NCBI GenBank assembly: GCA_900316985.1
Contig: ONFE01000007.1
Coordinates: forward strand, 43,628 to 107,627
From: an uncultured Prevotellaceae bacterium
GTDB lineage: Bacteria; Bacteroidota; Bacteroidia; Bacteroidales; Bacteroidaceae
Length of the DNA stretch: 64,000 nt
Direction of reading: 5' to 3'
The stretch's first letter is position 1. The number at the start of each line of letters is the position of its first letter. The notes below the pieces were generated by a model. That model was not told the DNA's origin, did not search any database, and was given only the letters and a program-made list of their open reading frames with translations. Positions 34,087-42,533 of this stretch are shown piece after piece. The position numbers and the translations under genes are program-made.

Positions 34087-34755
34087 ATGGCCATTAAATA
34101 TACAAAAGGTGAAGAGATATGGAATTCCAGTTCCCATGGCGCCGGCATTCTGCTGGGTGTCGTGGTGGGCATCATCTTCCTGATATGGTGTTTCCGTGAA
34201 GGCGACGGCTGGGCTTCTACGGCGGTCATCCTCTATTTGGTGGGCATGCTTTTCTCTTACATCACCTCAACGGTATATCATGCGCTGCCGCATCGGTTTA
34301 TGACGGGAAAGCGCGCCATTGCCAAGGAAACGTGGCGCAAACTGGACCATGCGGCCATCTACTGGCACATAGCCGGCAGTTATAGTCCGCTGACGCTCAT
34401 TGCCCTTCGTGAGCAGGGCTACTGGGGGTGGACGCTGTTCTGCTTTGTCTGGCTATGTGCGATAGCTGGGACGGTGATGAGTTTTGTGCGACTGAAAGAG
34501 CATAGTCATTTGGAGACCTTCTGCTTCATCGGCATGGGGCTTTCCGTGCTTGTAGCCTTTAAGCCTTTGATTGCCAGTGTTTCCACAGCTGCCGTCGTAT
34601 GGATTATTGCCGAGGGCGTGTGCTATATCACGGGAGCCGTGTTCTATAGCCTGAACAAGCAGAAATACATGCACACCGTGTTTCATTTCTTTGTTTTGGC
34701 CGGAAGCGTGTGCCATATTATTGCTGTCTGGGACGTGCTGATGCAGTATCTTTGA
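34087..34755 (+). CDS. Hemolysin III family membrane protein (YqfA/PAQR-like)
   Basis: A 222-residue protein with about seven hydrophobic helices. Conserved features are NSSSHGAGILLG, YITSTVYHALPH, RKLDHAAIYWHIAGSYSPL (the HxxxH-like metal motif) and HTVFHFFVLAGSVCHIIAV near the C-terminus. The start ATG 34087 follows TACCTTTG (34071-34078) by 8 bp; a start at 34015 would precede the promoter. Despite the family name, its role is more likely in membrane homeostasis than haemolysis. Confidence 0.88.
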   Translation: MAIKYTKGEEIWNSSSHGAGILLGVVVGIIFLIWCFREGDGWASTAVILYLVGMLFSYITSTVYHALPHRFMTGKRAIAKETWRKLDHAAIYWHIAGSYSPLTLIALREQGYWGWTLFCFVWLCAIAGTVMSFVRLKEHSHLETFCFIGMGLSVLVAFKPLIASVSTAAVVWIIAEGVCYITGAVFYSLNKQKYMHTVFHFFVLAGSVCHIIAVWDVLMQYL

Positions 34756-34783
34756 TGGTTTAAAAAACGTTAACAACTTAAAA

Positions 34784-34815
34784 ATTCTTCACTCTTCACT
34801 CTTCACTCTTCACTT
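34784..34815 (+). repeat. TTCACTC-type simple repeat
   Basis: Four tandem CACTCTT-like units upstream of tRNA-Val. Related runs occur at 42589-42621 (coding), in the 81 bp repeats, and near 46854-46880. Confidence 0.6.
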
Positions 34816-34850
34816 TTATTCGTACCTTTGCAGCCACAATTCTGCAAAAA

Positions 34851-34925
34851 GGGGGCGTAGCCCAGTTGGTTTAGAGCGCTGCAGTCACATTGCAGAGGTC
34901 AACAGTTCGAGCCTGTTCGTCCCCA
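34851..34925 (+). tRNA. tRNA-Val (anticodon CAC)
   Basis: Acceptor stem GGGGGCG pairs with CGTCCCC (one G-U), discriminator A. Anticodon stem CTGCA/TGCAG encloses the loop GTCACAT, giving anticodon CAC. The T-arm AACAG-TTCGAGC-CTGTT is regular. CCA is not encoded. TACCTTTG (34833-34840) lies 10 bp upstream and a terminator follows. Confidence 0.92.
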
Positions 34926-34938
34926 CAACTTATTAATG

Positions 34939-34966
34939 GGAAAGTGAATAATCACTTTCCTTTTTT
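34939..34966 (+). terminator. Intrinsic terminator of tRNA-Val
   Basis: GGAAAGTGA (34939-34947), loop ATAA, TCACTTTCC (34952-34960), then six T. Confidence 0.88.
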
Positions 34967-34989
34967 ATTAATTGTTAAGTAGAGAGAAA

Positions 34990-35904
34990 ATGCCTAAAAT
35001 CCAAGATGCCAAAGAGATACTGCAGCGCAATGTCCAGATTCTGAGCCTTGCCACAGAGGATGAAGTGAAGATGGTCCCTTCTACGGATGCACCACTGCCT
35101 TCGGTAGATGAATTGCAGCATATCGTGGATATGCTCAAGCAGGTCGTATTTCATGGTTTTTTCGATGAAAGGAAGCAAAACCCAGAGGTACGCTCCTATG
35201 CTATCGGTGTCAATCTGGAGAAGGTGTTTTCTTCGCTCAAGAAACAGATTGCCCGGGCGCTTCACTATAAGGATGTGGAGCGTGATAAGCAGGAAGTGTC
35301 TCAACTGGCTTCCGATATAGCCATCCGTTTTATTGACCGAATCCCAGAGATCAAGCGTCTTCTCTTTACGGACGTGGCTGCCGTCTATGAGAATGATCCC
35401 GCTGTTGACAATTACGGGGAGGTTATCTTCAGTTATCCTGTAGTTCATGCTATGGTAAGCTATCGTATTGCACATGAACTACTTGTGATGGGAGTGCCTG
35501 TCATTCCGCGAATCATCACAGAGCAGGCCCATTCTGCTACGGGCATAGACATCCATCCGGGTGCTAAGATAGGCGAGTATTTCTCTATTGATCATGGAAC
35601 GGGTGTGGTAATCGGAGAAACCTGCATAATCGGCAATCATGTCACTTTGTATCAGGGTGTTACGCTTGGTGCAAAGAACTTCAAGATTAACCACGAAGGC
35701 AAACCACAGAACGTGCCTCGCCATCCCATTTTGGAAGACTATGTAACTGTTTATTCCAACAGTACGGTGTTGGGCCGCGTTACTATTGGCCACCACACGG
35801 TTATTGGCGGTAATATATGGGTGACTCATAGTCTGCCCCCTCATAGTACACTGATTCAGGGTAAGGCTATGAGTATGGACTTTACCGATGGAGCAGGAAT
35901 ATAA
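34990..35904 (+). CDS. cysE: Serine O-acetyltransferase
   Basis: A 304-residue enzyme of the longer (EpsC/SAT) type. A helical N-terminal domain is followed by a left-handed beta-helix (about 185-295) with HPGAKIGEYFSIDHGTGVVI, GETCIIGNHVTLYQGVTLGA and the catalytic HG. It forms O-acetylserine for cysteine synthesis. The ATG at 34990 is preferred over a TTG at 34972. It follows the tRNA terminator. Confidence 0.93.
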   Translation: MPKIQDAKEILQRNVQILSLATEDEVKMVPSTDAPLPSVDELQHIVDMLKQVVFHGFFDERKQNPEVRSYAIGVNLEKVFSSLKKQIARALHYKDVERDKQEVSQLASDIAIRFIDRIPEIKRLLFTDVAAVYENDPAVDNYGEVIFSYPVVHAMVSYRIAHELLVMGVPVIPRIITEQAHSATGIDIHPGAKIGEYFSIDHGTGVVIGETCIIGNHVTLYQGVTLGAKNFKINHEGKPQNVPRHPILEDYVTVYSNSTVLGRVTIGHHTVIGGNIWVTHSLPPHSTLIQGKAMSMDFTDGAGI

Positions 35905-35922
35905 AGAAAAGTAGGTCGAAAA

Positions 35923-35954
35923 TTTGGATTATTCCGCTACTTTTCATAACTTTG
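35923..35954 (+). promoter_or_regulatory. Promoter abutting the endonuclease start codon
   Basis: TTTG 35923-35926, a 20 bp spacer, TAACTTTG 35947-35954; ATG follows after 5 bp at 35960. Confidence 0.75.
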
Positions 35955-35959
35955 TCCCC

Positions 35960-37929
35960 ATGAAAAGAAACCTTTTGATAATGGGCATGTTATGTCTGTT
36001 CTCCTTTGCGTGTGCACAGGGGCCAAACGGAAGTTATACGAAATCATCAAGAATCCCGAAGTGGTGGGCTATGTTGACTTGTGGCAGGCCTACAAGGAGA
36101 CGGATGTAACGGCTAATGGACATATCTGGGATATGTATAGCAACATCACCTATTATGTGCCGGGCGGCATCTATCAAGGCGCCAATATTGATAAGAAAGG
36201 AGAAGGCTATAGTTACAACCGTGAGCACTCCTTCCCCAAGAGTTGGTTCCACGAATATTCTCCAATGTTCTCAGATATTGTGCATGTCATTCCAACGGAT
36301 GGTTATGTCAATACCCGGAGGAACAATAATCCTTATGGTACGACCAATGGTGAAGCCTTCACGACTGCCAATGGATTTAGCAAGCTTGGCAGATGCACTT
36401 GGAGTGGATACACGGGAACTGTCTTTGAACCTAATGATGAATACAAGGGTGATTTAGCCCGGATTTATTTCTATATGGCCACTTGCTATGAAGACAGCAT
36501 CATGAAGTGGTCGAGTGATATGCTGGGCGGCTCGGATAAGAGCCAGCCTTTTGCCGAGTGGGCTTTCGACATGCTGATGCAATGGTCAAAAGATGACCCC
36601 GTGAGCCAGAAGGAGATTGACCGCAACAACCGCTGCTATGTGATACAAGGCAACCGCAATCCCTTTGTGGATTATCCGGGATTGGAGGAATATGTATGGG
36701 GCAGCAAGTCGGACGAAAGTTTTTCGTACGATGTGGGCGGTGAGGTGATTATCCCCATTGAAGGTGCTAACACACAAGATGTAGCCAAAGGCGTTCAGAT
36801 TTACAAACGCGTCACCTCGCATGCAGGCTTCCAGACAGGCGTCGGCTATGTTATTGCCCGCGAGAAAGACCGCAAGGCCTTTGGCGCTATGGCCGGGACC
36901 TATGGCAGCAGCGTGAACGTTCGCTTCTATGGCGATACCATTGCCACCGAGGTGGATGGAGAAGGGCTGATTCACCAGTTTACCATTGGCAAGGCTGCGG
37001 AGGGCTACACGCTCTACGATGCCGTGGAAAAGAAGTTCCTGGCCGCATCGGGAAGTAATCTGTCTTTGGTGGACGATCCATCGCAGAGTGCTGCCCAATG
37101 GCGCATTTCGTTTGGTGGCGGTTATGCTGCCCTCGAAAATGTGGCATCTGTTGGCCGCTACCTTCGCTATCAGGACGGCACGGGCCGTTTCCTGCTCTCC
37201 AATTCCCAGGAGTGGCCCTCGCTCTCCGTAAGAATCTACAAGAACATCACGGATGTGGCTTCTCTGCCCGCTCATTATGGTGAACCTGAAGAAGAGGAGA
37301 TTATCATTGATGCTACCGACTATGATCATCGGTGGGACCGCGTGAGCACTCAGGAAGAACTTCAGACTGGGGAGCAATATCTTATTGTCTACGAGAAGAC
37401 TCGCGTGGCAATGGGCGACAAGCACTCCAAGAACTATTATACGAATGTGGAGATTCCATTGAAGGATAATATAGCCGTCACGGAAGTGAATACCGGCGGT
37501 GTGCCTCATTCGTTCACCCTCGGTGGCGACTATGATGCCTACACGCTGAAGGACGATTCGGCCAATGTCTATGTGTCGCTGAACAACGATGGTAATGCCC
37601 TCTATACGGCTGTCACTATTTCTGACAAAGCCCGGTGGAAGATTACCATCAGCGAAACGGATAGCACGGCAATGATTCAGAATTGCAACTTCGCGGACCG
37701 CTATCTGATGTATAACTCATCAAATCCTCGCTTCGCATGCTACAAGAGCACGATGAAGCCTGTTTATCTATACAAGAAGTACAAGGTTCCTGAAACGGAT
37801 GCCATCTTCATTGTCCGTCAGCCCGAGCAACAGGTGATGGAAGGCATCTACAATCTGCAAGGCCAGCGTGTGGAGCATCCCACACAGGGCATATATATTA
37901 AGAACGGTAAAAAATACATAGTCAAATAA
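35960..37929 (+). pseudogene. Endonuclease I family secreted nuclease, frameshifted after the signal peptide
   Basis: The gene starts with a signal peptide, MKRNLLIMGMLCLFSFACAQ, and GPNGSY. It then leaves the frame of the main protein, which is open from 35992 and reads KLYEIIKNPEVVGYVDLWQA onward (645 residues if started at 35992). Compared with the paralogue at 37932, the SYYQNASGKKGSALKTAL stretch is missing, so a deletion near 36030-36045 caused the shift. The core has NREHSFPKSWF and PTDGYVNTRRNNNPYG, the endonuclease-I catalytic motifs. The end (IYNLQGQRV, GIYIKNGKKYIVK) is a Prevotella-type secretion tail. Confidence 0.78.
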
Positions 37930-37931
37930 AG

Positions 37932-39593
37932 ATGAAGAAAATATTATTAATAGCCATATCAGCAGTGTTTGCCTTGGGCGTTTTTGCACAAGGTCCCAAT
38001 GGTAGCGGGAGTTATTACCAGAATGCCAGCGGCAAGAAGGGCAGTGCCCTGAAGACGGCACTGTTTAATATAATTAGTAAGAACGTAAGGGATGTCGGTT
38101 ATGATGGTCTTTTATCTGCCTATCATACTACCGACAAGCGCCCCGACGGCTACCTGCGCGACTGGTATTCACCCAGCAACAAATACGAGATTGGCGGACC
38201 TGCCGAAAATAAATCTTATAAAAAAGAGGGCGATGCCTATAACCGCGAGCATCTGGTGCCGCAGAGCTGGTTTGGTAGCGGCAAGCCAAAGAGTGATCTA
38301 ATTCAGGTGGTTCCAACGGATGGATATGTAAACAATAGGCGAGGCAATTACCCGTTTGCTGATGTGGCATCGGCCACTTATACTTCGAAAGACGGCTGTA
38401 AGCTGGGCACTTGTGCAACCCCGGGCTATAATAGCACTGTCTTTGAACCGCTTGATAACATCAAGGGCGACATAGCACGTATCTATTTCTATATGGCAAC
38501 CCGCTATGAGGACATTGTGGCAGACTGGGACGGTGCCACGGCAAGCATCGTCTTTGCCGGTAACAAATATCCTGCTTTCAACGAATGGTATCTTAAACTG
38601 CTCTTCGAATGGTCAAAGGCCGACCCTGTAGATGAAGTGGAAATTGCCCGCAACAATGCTGTTTATTGGGGTAATGATAATAAAAAGGATTTGCAGGGCA
38701 ACCGTAACCCCTTTGTTGACTATCCTGGACTGGAGGAGTATATCTGGGGCTCAAAGAAAGATGAAGTCTTCATTTACGACGACTATCAAGGCGCTCAGGG
38801 CGGAGGCATCGCCACCGTGGCATCGCCTGTCATCTCGCCAGATGCCGGCGTGTATGATGATGAGGTGGAGATAGAGATTTCAACGTCCACCGCAGGTGCT
38901 TCCATCTACTATACCACAGATGGAACTACGCCGACAAGTGCAAGTACTCTCTATGAAGGTACTTTCAAATTGACCGCCAGCGCAACCGTGACAGCTGTTG
39001 CCATCAAGGACGGCGTGAGCAGTTGGACGTCATCGGCCACTTACACGATTCGTAGCAGTGGTGGTTCAGAGGCTCCCTCTAACGCTTCGATAGGGCTGAA
39101 CAATGCCTTCTTTAACACCTCTTATACGGGGTCAATCAATAAGGACGACAGCGATGACCTTGTAGGCACAATGGATGGCGTTACGGTGATTTATTCCCTC
39201 GGCCGTGACGGTGCTAACCGTTATTGCAACGATTCACAGATCCGGCTCTATCAGAACAACACATTGACCGTAAGTGTCGGTCAGGGCACCATCACCATGA
39301 TCGAATTCGAACTGGCCAATACTTCAACTAAAATATTGTCGGCCTCTACGGGCACAATGAATGGTTTGGTATGGGTCGGTGATGCCAGCAGCGTGGTGTT
39401 CAGCGTGAACAGCGGCAGTGGCAATATGCAGATTAAGAATATCAAGGTGACGGTCTCCGTGCCTTCCGGCATCCACCATCACCTGTCACCTGTCACCCAT
39501 CATCCCAAAACATACAATCTTAAAGGCCAGCGCGTTAAGAGGTATGGCAGAGGCATCTATGTAAAAAATGGAAAGAAGATAATTATTCACTAA
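37932..39593 (+). CDS. Endonuclease I family secreted nuclease with a chitobiase-like C-terminal domain
   Basis: A 553-residue paralogue of the upstream gene, 2 bp after it. Signal peptide MKKILLIAISAVFALGVFAQ; nuclease domain (about 20-285) with YNREHLVPQSWFGSGKPKSD and VPTDGYVNNRRGNYPFA. A CHB_HEX-type domain follows (about 298-375; SIYYTTDGTTPTSASTLYEG) and then a beta-rich region. Residues 512-525 (SGIHHHLSPVTHHP) are encoded by a CATCACC-type repeat. The end YNLKGQRV and GIYVKNGKKIIIH is the shared tail. Expected to degrade extracellular DNA or RNA. Confidence 0.87.
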   Translation: MKKILLIAISAVFALGVFAQGPNGSGSYYQNASGKKGSALKTALFNIISKNVRDVGYDGLLSAYHTTDKRPDGYLRDWYSPSNKYEIGGPAENKSYKKEGDAYNREHLVPQSWFGSGKPKSDLIQVVPTDGYVNNRRGNYPFADVASATYTSKDGCKLGTCATPGYNSTVFEPLDNIKGDIARIYFYMATRYEDIVADWDGATASIVFAGNKYPAFNEWYLKLLFEWSKADPVDEVEIARNNAVYWGNDNKKDLQGNRNPFVDYPGLEEYIWGSKKDEVFIYDDYQGAQGGGIATVASPVISPDAGVYDDEVEIEISTSTAGASIYYTTDGTTPTSASTLYEGTFKLTASATVTAVAIKDGVSSWTSSATYTIRSSGGSEAPSNASIGLNNAFFNTSYTGSINKDDSDDLVGTMDGVTVIYSLGRDGANRYCNDSQIRLYQNNTLTVSVGQGTITMIEFELANTSTKILSASTGTMNGLVWVGDASSVVFSVNSGSGNMQIKNIKVTVSVPSGIHHHLSPVTHHPKTYNLKGQRVKRYGRGIYVKNGKKIIIH

Positions 39594-39606
39594 AATTTTA
39601 AATATC

Positions 39607-40488
39607 ATGAGATTAGACGGAAGAAGAGAAAGCAGTAATGTGGACGACCGCCGCGGTATGAGTGGCGGAACGAAAGCAGGTTTAGGACTTGGCGGTATCG
39701 TACTGATTGCCATCATGACCTTTATGAGCGGAGGTAATCTGGGCGACGTCATCACCAATGTGGGAACCCAGATGGCCAGTCAGAATGTGGAGACTTCACC
39801 CCAGCAGCAGCGTGAGTTTACCGAAGAAGAGCAGAAACTGGCCAAGTTCTCCAGTCAGGTATTGGCCTCAACCGAGGACATTTGGAGCCAAGTGTTCCAG
39901 CAGATGGGACGCACCTACAAGGCTCCTAAGATGGTGCTCTACACCAATGCCGTGCAGACGGCCTGCGGTCAGGGCACAGCATCCGTAGGACCTTTCTATT
40001 GCTCTGGCGACCAGTGCCTTTATATCGACCTCTCGTTCTTCACCACCATGCGCAAGCAGTTGGGCATCCAGAACAAGGGAGACCTCGACTTTGCCTACGC
40101 TTACGTGATTGCCCACGAGGTGGGACACCATGTGGAGAATCTGCTCGGTTCGCTTGGAAAGGCGCATCAGCAGATGAATGCCGTGGGCAAGACTCAGGCC
40201 AACAAGATCAGTGTACGCCTGGAACTCTTGGCCGACTACTATGCCGGCGTGTGGGGACACTATGAGAACGAGACTTTCCAGAGCATCGACGAAAACGACC
40301 TGCTGGAAGCCATCGAGACTGCCAAGGTCATTGGCGACAACTATTTGCAGGAGCGTGCTCGCGGCTACAGTTCTCCCGAGTCGTTCACTCACGGCACATC
40401 GGCCCAGCGCATGCGTTGGCTGAAGCGTGGTTTGGAGACTGGCGACATGAGCGTTACGACATTCAACGTGAGCGAAAGCGAACTCTAA
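39607..40488 (+). CDS. ypfJ: Neutral zinc metallopeptidase-like protein (YpfJ family)
   Basis: A 293-residue protein starting MRLDGRRESSNVDDRRGMSG. One membrane helix (about 27-45) precedes the catalytic domain with the zinc motif AHEVGHHVENLLG (about 169-181) and LELLADYYAGVWGHY, both diagnostic of this family. FYCSGDQCLYIDLSFF is also conserved. A periplasmic protease or inactive relative; the substrate is unknown. Confidence 0.93.
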   Translation: MRLDGRRESSNVDDRRGMSGGTKAGLGLGGIVLIAIMTFMSGGNLGDVITNVGTQMASQNVETSPQQQREFTEEEQKLAKFSSQVLASTEDIWSQVFQQMGRTYKAPKMVLYTNAVQTACGQGTASVGPFYCSGDQCLYIDLSFFTTMRKQLGIQNKGDLDFAYAYVIAHEVGHHVENLLGSLGKAHQQMNAVGKTQANKISVRLELLADYYAGVWGHYENETFQSIDENDLLEAIETAKVIGDNYLQERARGYSSPESFTHGTSAQRMRWLKRGLETGDMSVTTFNVSESEL

Positions 40489-40615
40489 GAATCCTCTCTA
40501 TTTTAAAGTCCGTTTACGTTTGTTGGATAAATCTTATCAAAAATAGATGAACGTAAACTAAAATATGCAGGCAAATGATACGCAGGCCGATAAAACCTCG
40601 TATCTTTGCCTGCAA

Positions 40616-41101
40616 ATGTTTAAGCGATTTTTCTTGCTAACCGTATGGTCGTTGGCCGCGCTACAGGTGCCGGCGCAGTCGAAAGGGAAGGTGATTGTGG
40701 TTGCCGATATGGAAACGCGCCGTCCCCTTCGCGATGTGCTGGTCTATCTTGACAACGGCGACCAGGTGAAACTCGGCTGGCAAGGAAAGTTCATGCTCTA
40801 CCACTACAAGTTTAAGCGCGCCACTTTCTCCCATCCCGACTACCTGAAGCGGGTGATGGACAGCAGCGAGATGAACGTCGACACCATTTTCCTGATTCCC
40901 AACTGCCAGACGCTCAACGAGGTCGTAGTCACGGCCAAGGCTCCCAAAATCAATCCTCAGATAGGGAAGAGCATCCAGGAGGCAGCTGCAGCCTCTGGCG
41001 TGAAACCCTCCGGCAAGGACTTCCTTTCCCTGCTCCGTCCCAAAGACCGCAAGCGCAAGAAACTGGGAAAGAAAACCATGGAGGCGCTGGAGAATTATTA
41101 G
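40616..41101 (+). CDS. Exported carboxypeptidase-regulatory-like protein
   Basis: A 161-residue protein. Signal peptide MFKRFFLLTVWSLAALQVPA, then a CarboxypepD_reg-like beta domain (DMETRRPLRDVLVYLDNGDQ), LNEVVVTAKAP as at the N-terminus of TonB-dependent receptors, and a very basic tail (RPKDRKRKKLGKK). It could be a stand-alone envelope adaptor. The start ATG 40616 follows TATCTTTG (40601-40608) by 7 bp; a start at 40565 precedes the box. Confidence 0.65.
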   Translation: MFKRFFLLTVWSLAALQVPAQSKGKVIVVADMETRRPLRDVLVYLDNGDQVKLGWQGKFMLYHYKFKRATFSHPDYLKRVMDSSEMNVDTIFLIPNCQTLNEVVVTAKAPKINPQIGKSIQEAAAASGVKPSGKDFLSLLRPKDRKRKKLGKKTMEALENY

Positions 41102-41164
41102 GTGTTGGGTGTTGGGTGTTGGGTGATGGTGGATACTGTTTTGCCTTACCTTAATTTTTTCTAT

Positions 41165-41563
41165 AAACACTGACACCACCGCACACCCCCGATAAACAAA
41201 GGGCTGAAGCGTGTCAGATGGTCTGTCACCACTGACACGCCACTGACACATTTTTATGGGTTATTCACTCCCTCCCTAAGCAGGGAGGGGAGGGTTGGGT
41301 CTCCTATTTTTTCTAGAGATTTTACTGCATTTCGCGATGATTTGCAGGGTAAGAAACCATCCTTTGCGATAAAATCTCTAGAGATTTTCGCACCTTTTAT
41401 ATATTTTTGTCGCCCTGTCACCCAACATCCAACACCCAACACCCAACACCTAACACCTAACACCCCCCAAAAATGTGTCAGTGTTGTGTCAGTGGTGACA
41501 TATCTTATGTCACGTCTGAGCCCCGATAAACAGGGCGATGTGCGGTGGTGTCAGTGTTTTTTA
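41165..41563. repeat. Inverted-repeat island with GTGTCAGTG words (noncoding)
   Basis: The gap 41102-41646 has no gene. Arms about 41165-41254 and 41470-41563 form an ungapped inverted repeat of about 90 bp, identical at the outer 20 bp and the inner 25 bp. CACTGACAC sits at offsets 0, 62 and 73 of each arm, 11 bp apart for the last two. The spacer holds a GC-rich palindrome (41268-41304) and a third inverted pair around TCTAGAGATTTT. ACACCCA-type runs (41101-41130 and 41418-41466) lie on both sides of the left arm and spacer. Confidence 0.72.
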
Positions 41564-41646
41564 GTTTTTTTTCTGTTTAAGAAAAATCCCTCTCCTTAAC
41601 ATGTGAACATGAATTATCTTTATATCGCTTCTTTTTTCTCAAATGT

Positions 41647-41677
41647 TTTGTTCTTTCAGATAAAATTTATATATTTG
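41647..41677 (+). promoter_or_regulatory. Promoter of the FISUMP-protein transcription unit
   Basis: TTTG 41647-41650, a 19 bp spacer, TATATTTG 41670-41677. The first gene starts about 380 bp downstream, so a long leader is expected. Confidence 0.72.
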
Positions 41678-41683
41678 CACTCA

Positions 41684-42059
41684 GAATCATTTTTTAATCA
41701 TAACGTTGAACTAAAACCAAAGTAAGAAACAGACAATACAACACAGTAACGGAGAGTTTAAACGCAGTACAGCATGCCGCCCTCTCCAAAGGGAATCGAA
41801 AACATTTTTATTAACCCAATAGAATTGTGCGTAGTTCCCGTTCGTACTTTTTAGATACTTGAGCTTTCTGCTCTTGTCTCTCTCATTCTTGAATACCGCC
41901 AAAATATTCGCTAAGTGAGAGCAAGCTGTACAGAAGGTTCACGTCCGATAAGGCGTGAACTGTTCTTGCTTGTTTAGCGTGAGGTCACTTGGCGGTACCA
42001 GAATTGAGAATAAGCATCGGATGGTTTCGCGCCTTTTCTTATTCTCAAATTTCTCAACC
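41684..42059 (+). ncRNA. Long structured leader RNA (unassigned)
   Basis: A run of strong helices. TACCGCCAA (41894-41902) pairs with TTGGCGGTA (41989-41997), enclosing CGCTAA/TTAGCG (41909-41914 with 41974-41979), AGCAAGC/GCTTGTT (41920-41926 with 41968-41974 region) and GTTCACG/CGTGAAC (41937-41943 with 41954-41960, loop TCCGATAAGG). A further perfect 11 bp hairpin TTGAGAATAAG/CTTATTCTCAA (42004-42014, 42038-42048) ends just before the start codon. I do not recognise a known riboswitch class. It could be a regulatory leader or a separate small RNA. Confidence 0.5.
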
Positions 42060-42533
42060 ATGCATCAACAGACTAAAAATACTCTTTTCCTGCTCTGCCT
42101 GCTCTTTCTTGTAGCTGTGAGCGGAGTCAGTGCGCAGACCCTGGTCTTGCACCATGCCGACGGCTCCACCACCGACGTACAGTTGCTGGCACAGCCGCAA
42201 GTGACGTTCCAGGGCGACCGTGTGCTCATCACTTCGTCGGTGCTCAACATGGACTTCGATAAGCACGACGTGCTCCGATTCACCTACAAGGGCAAGACCT
42301 CGGCCATAGGCAGCGTACAGGCTGAGGCTGATGTCACCCAGCAGGATGGCCAGCTCGTGTTCCACGGTGTCAGCACCGCCGACCGCATTGCCCTCAATAC
42401 CACCAGTGGCATCCGCGTTCCCGCCGTCATCCGGCACAGCGGTTCCGATGCCACGCTTTCTCTCTCGGCTATCCCACAGGGTGCCTATCTGCTCTCCGTC
42501 AATGGTAGAACCTCTAAATTCACGAAGCGATGA
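42060..42533 (+). CDS. Small secreted protein preceding the FISUMP protein
   Basis: A 157-residue protein with a clear signal peptide (NTLFLLCLLFLVAVSGVSAQ). It has two short beta-rich parts, TLVLHHADGSTTDVQL with VLRFTYKG, and a C-terminal PQGAYLLSVNGRTSKFTKR. The latter resembles the sorting-type tail of Prevotella surface proteins (GAYLLSVNG). Its stop overlaps the ATG of the next gene (ATGA at 42530-42533), so the two are translationally coupled. A start at 41955 would lie within the structured leader and was rejected. Confidence 0.65.
   Translation: MHQQTKNTLFLLCLLFLVAVSGVSAQTLVLHHADGSTTDVQLLAQPQVTFQGDRVLITSSVLNMDFDKHDVLRFTYKGKTSAIGSVQAEADVTQQDGQLVFHGVSTADRIALNTTSGIRVPAVIRHSGSDATLSLSAIPQGAYLLSVNGRTSKFTKR

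Noticed and set aside
36586-37509. Long minus-strand frame opposite the endonuclease gene
   Set aside because: It lies wholly antisense to a gene with clear motifs and shows no family features; it is a codon-bias shadow.
41711-41902. 63-codon minus-strand frame in the structured leader
   Set aside because: No homology features, overlaps stable RNA helices, and has no promoter of its own.
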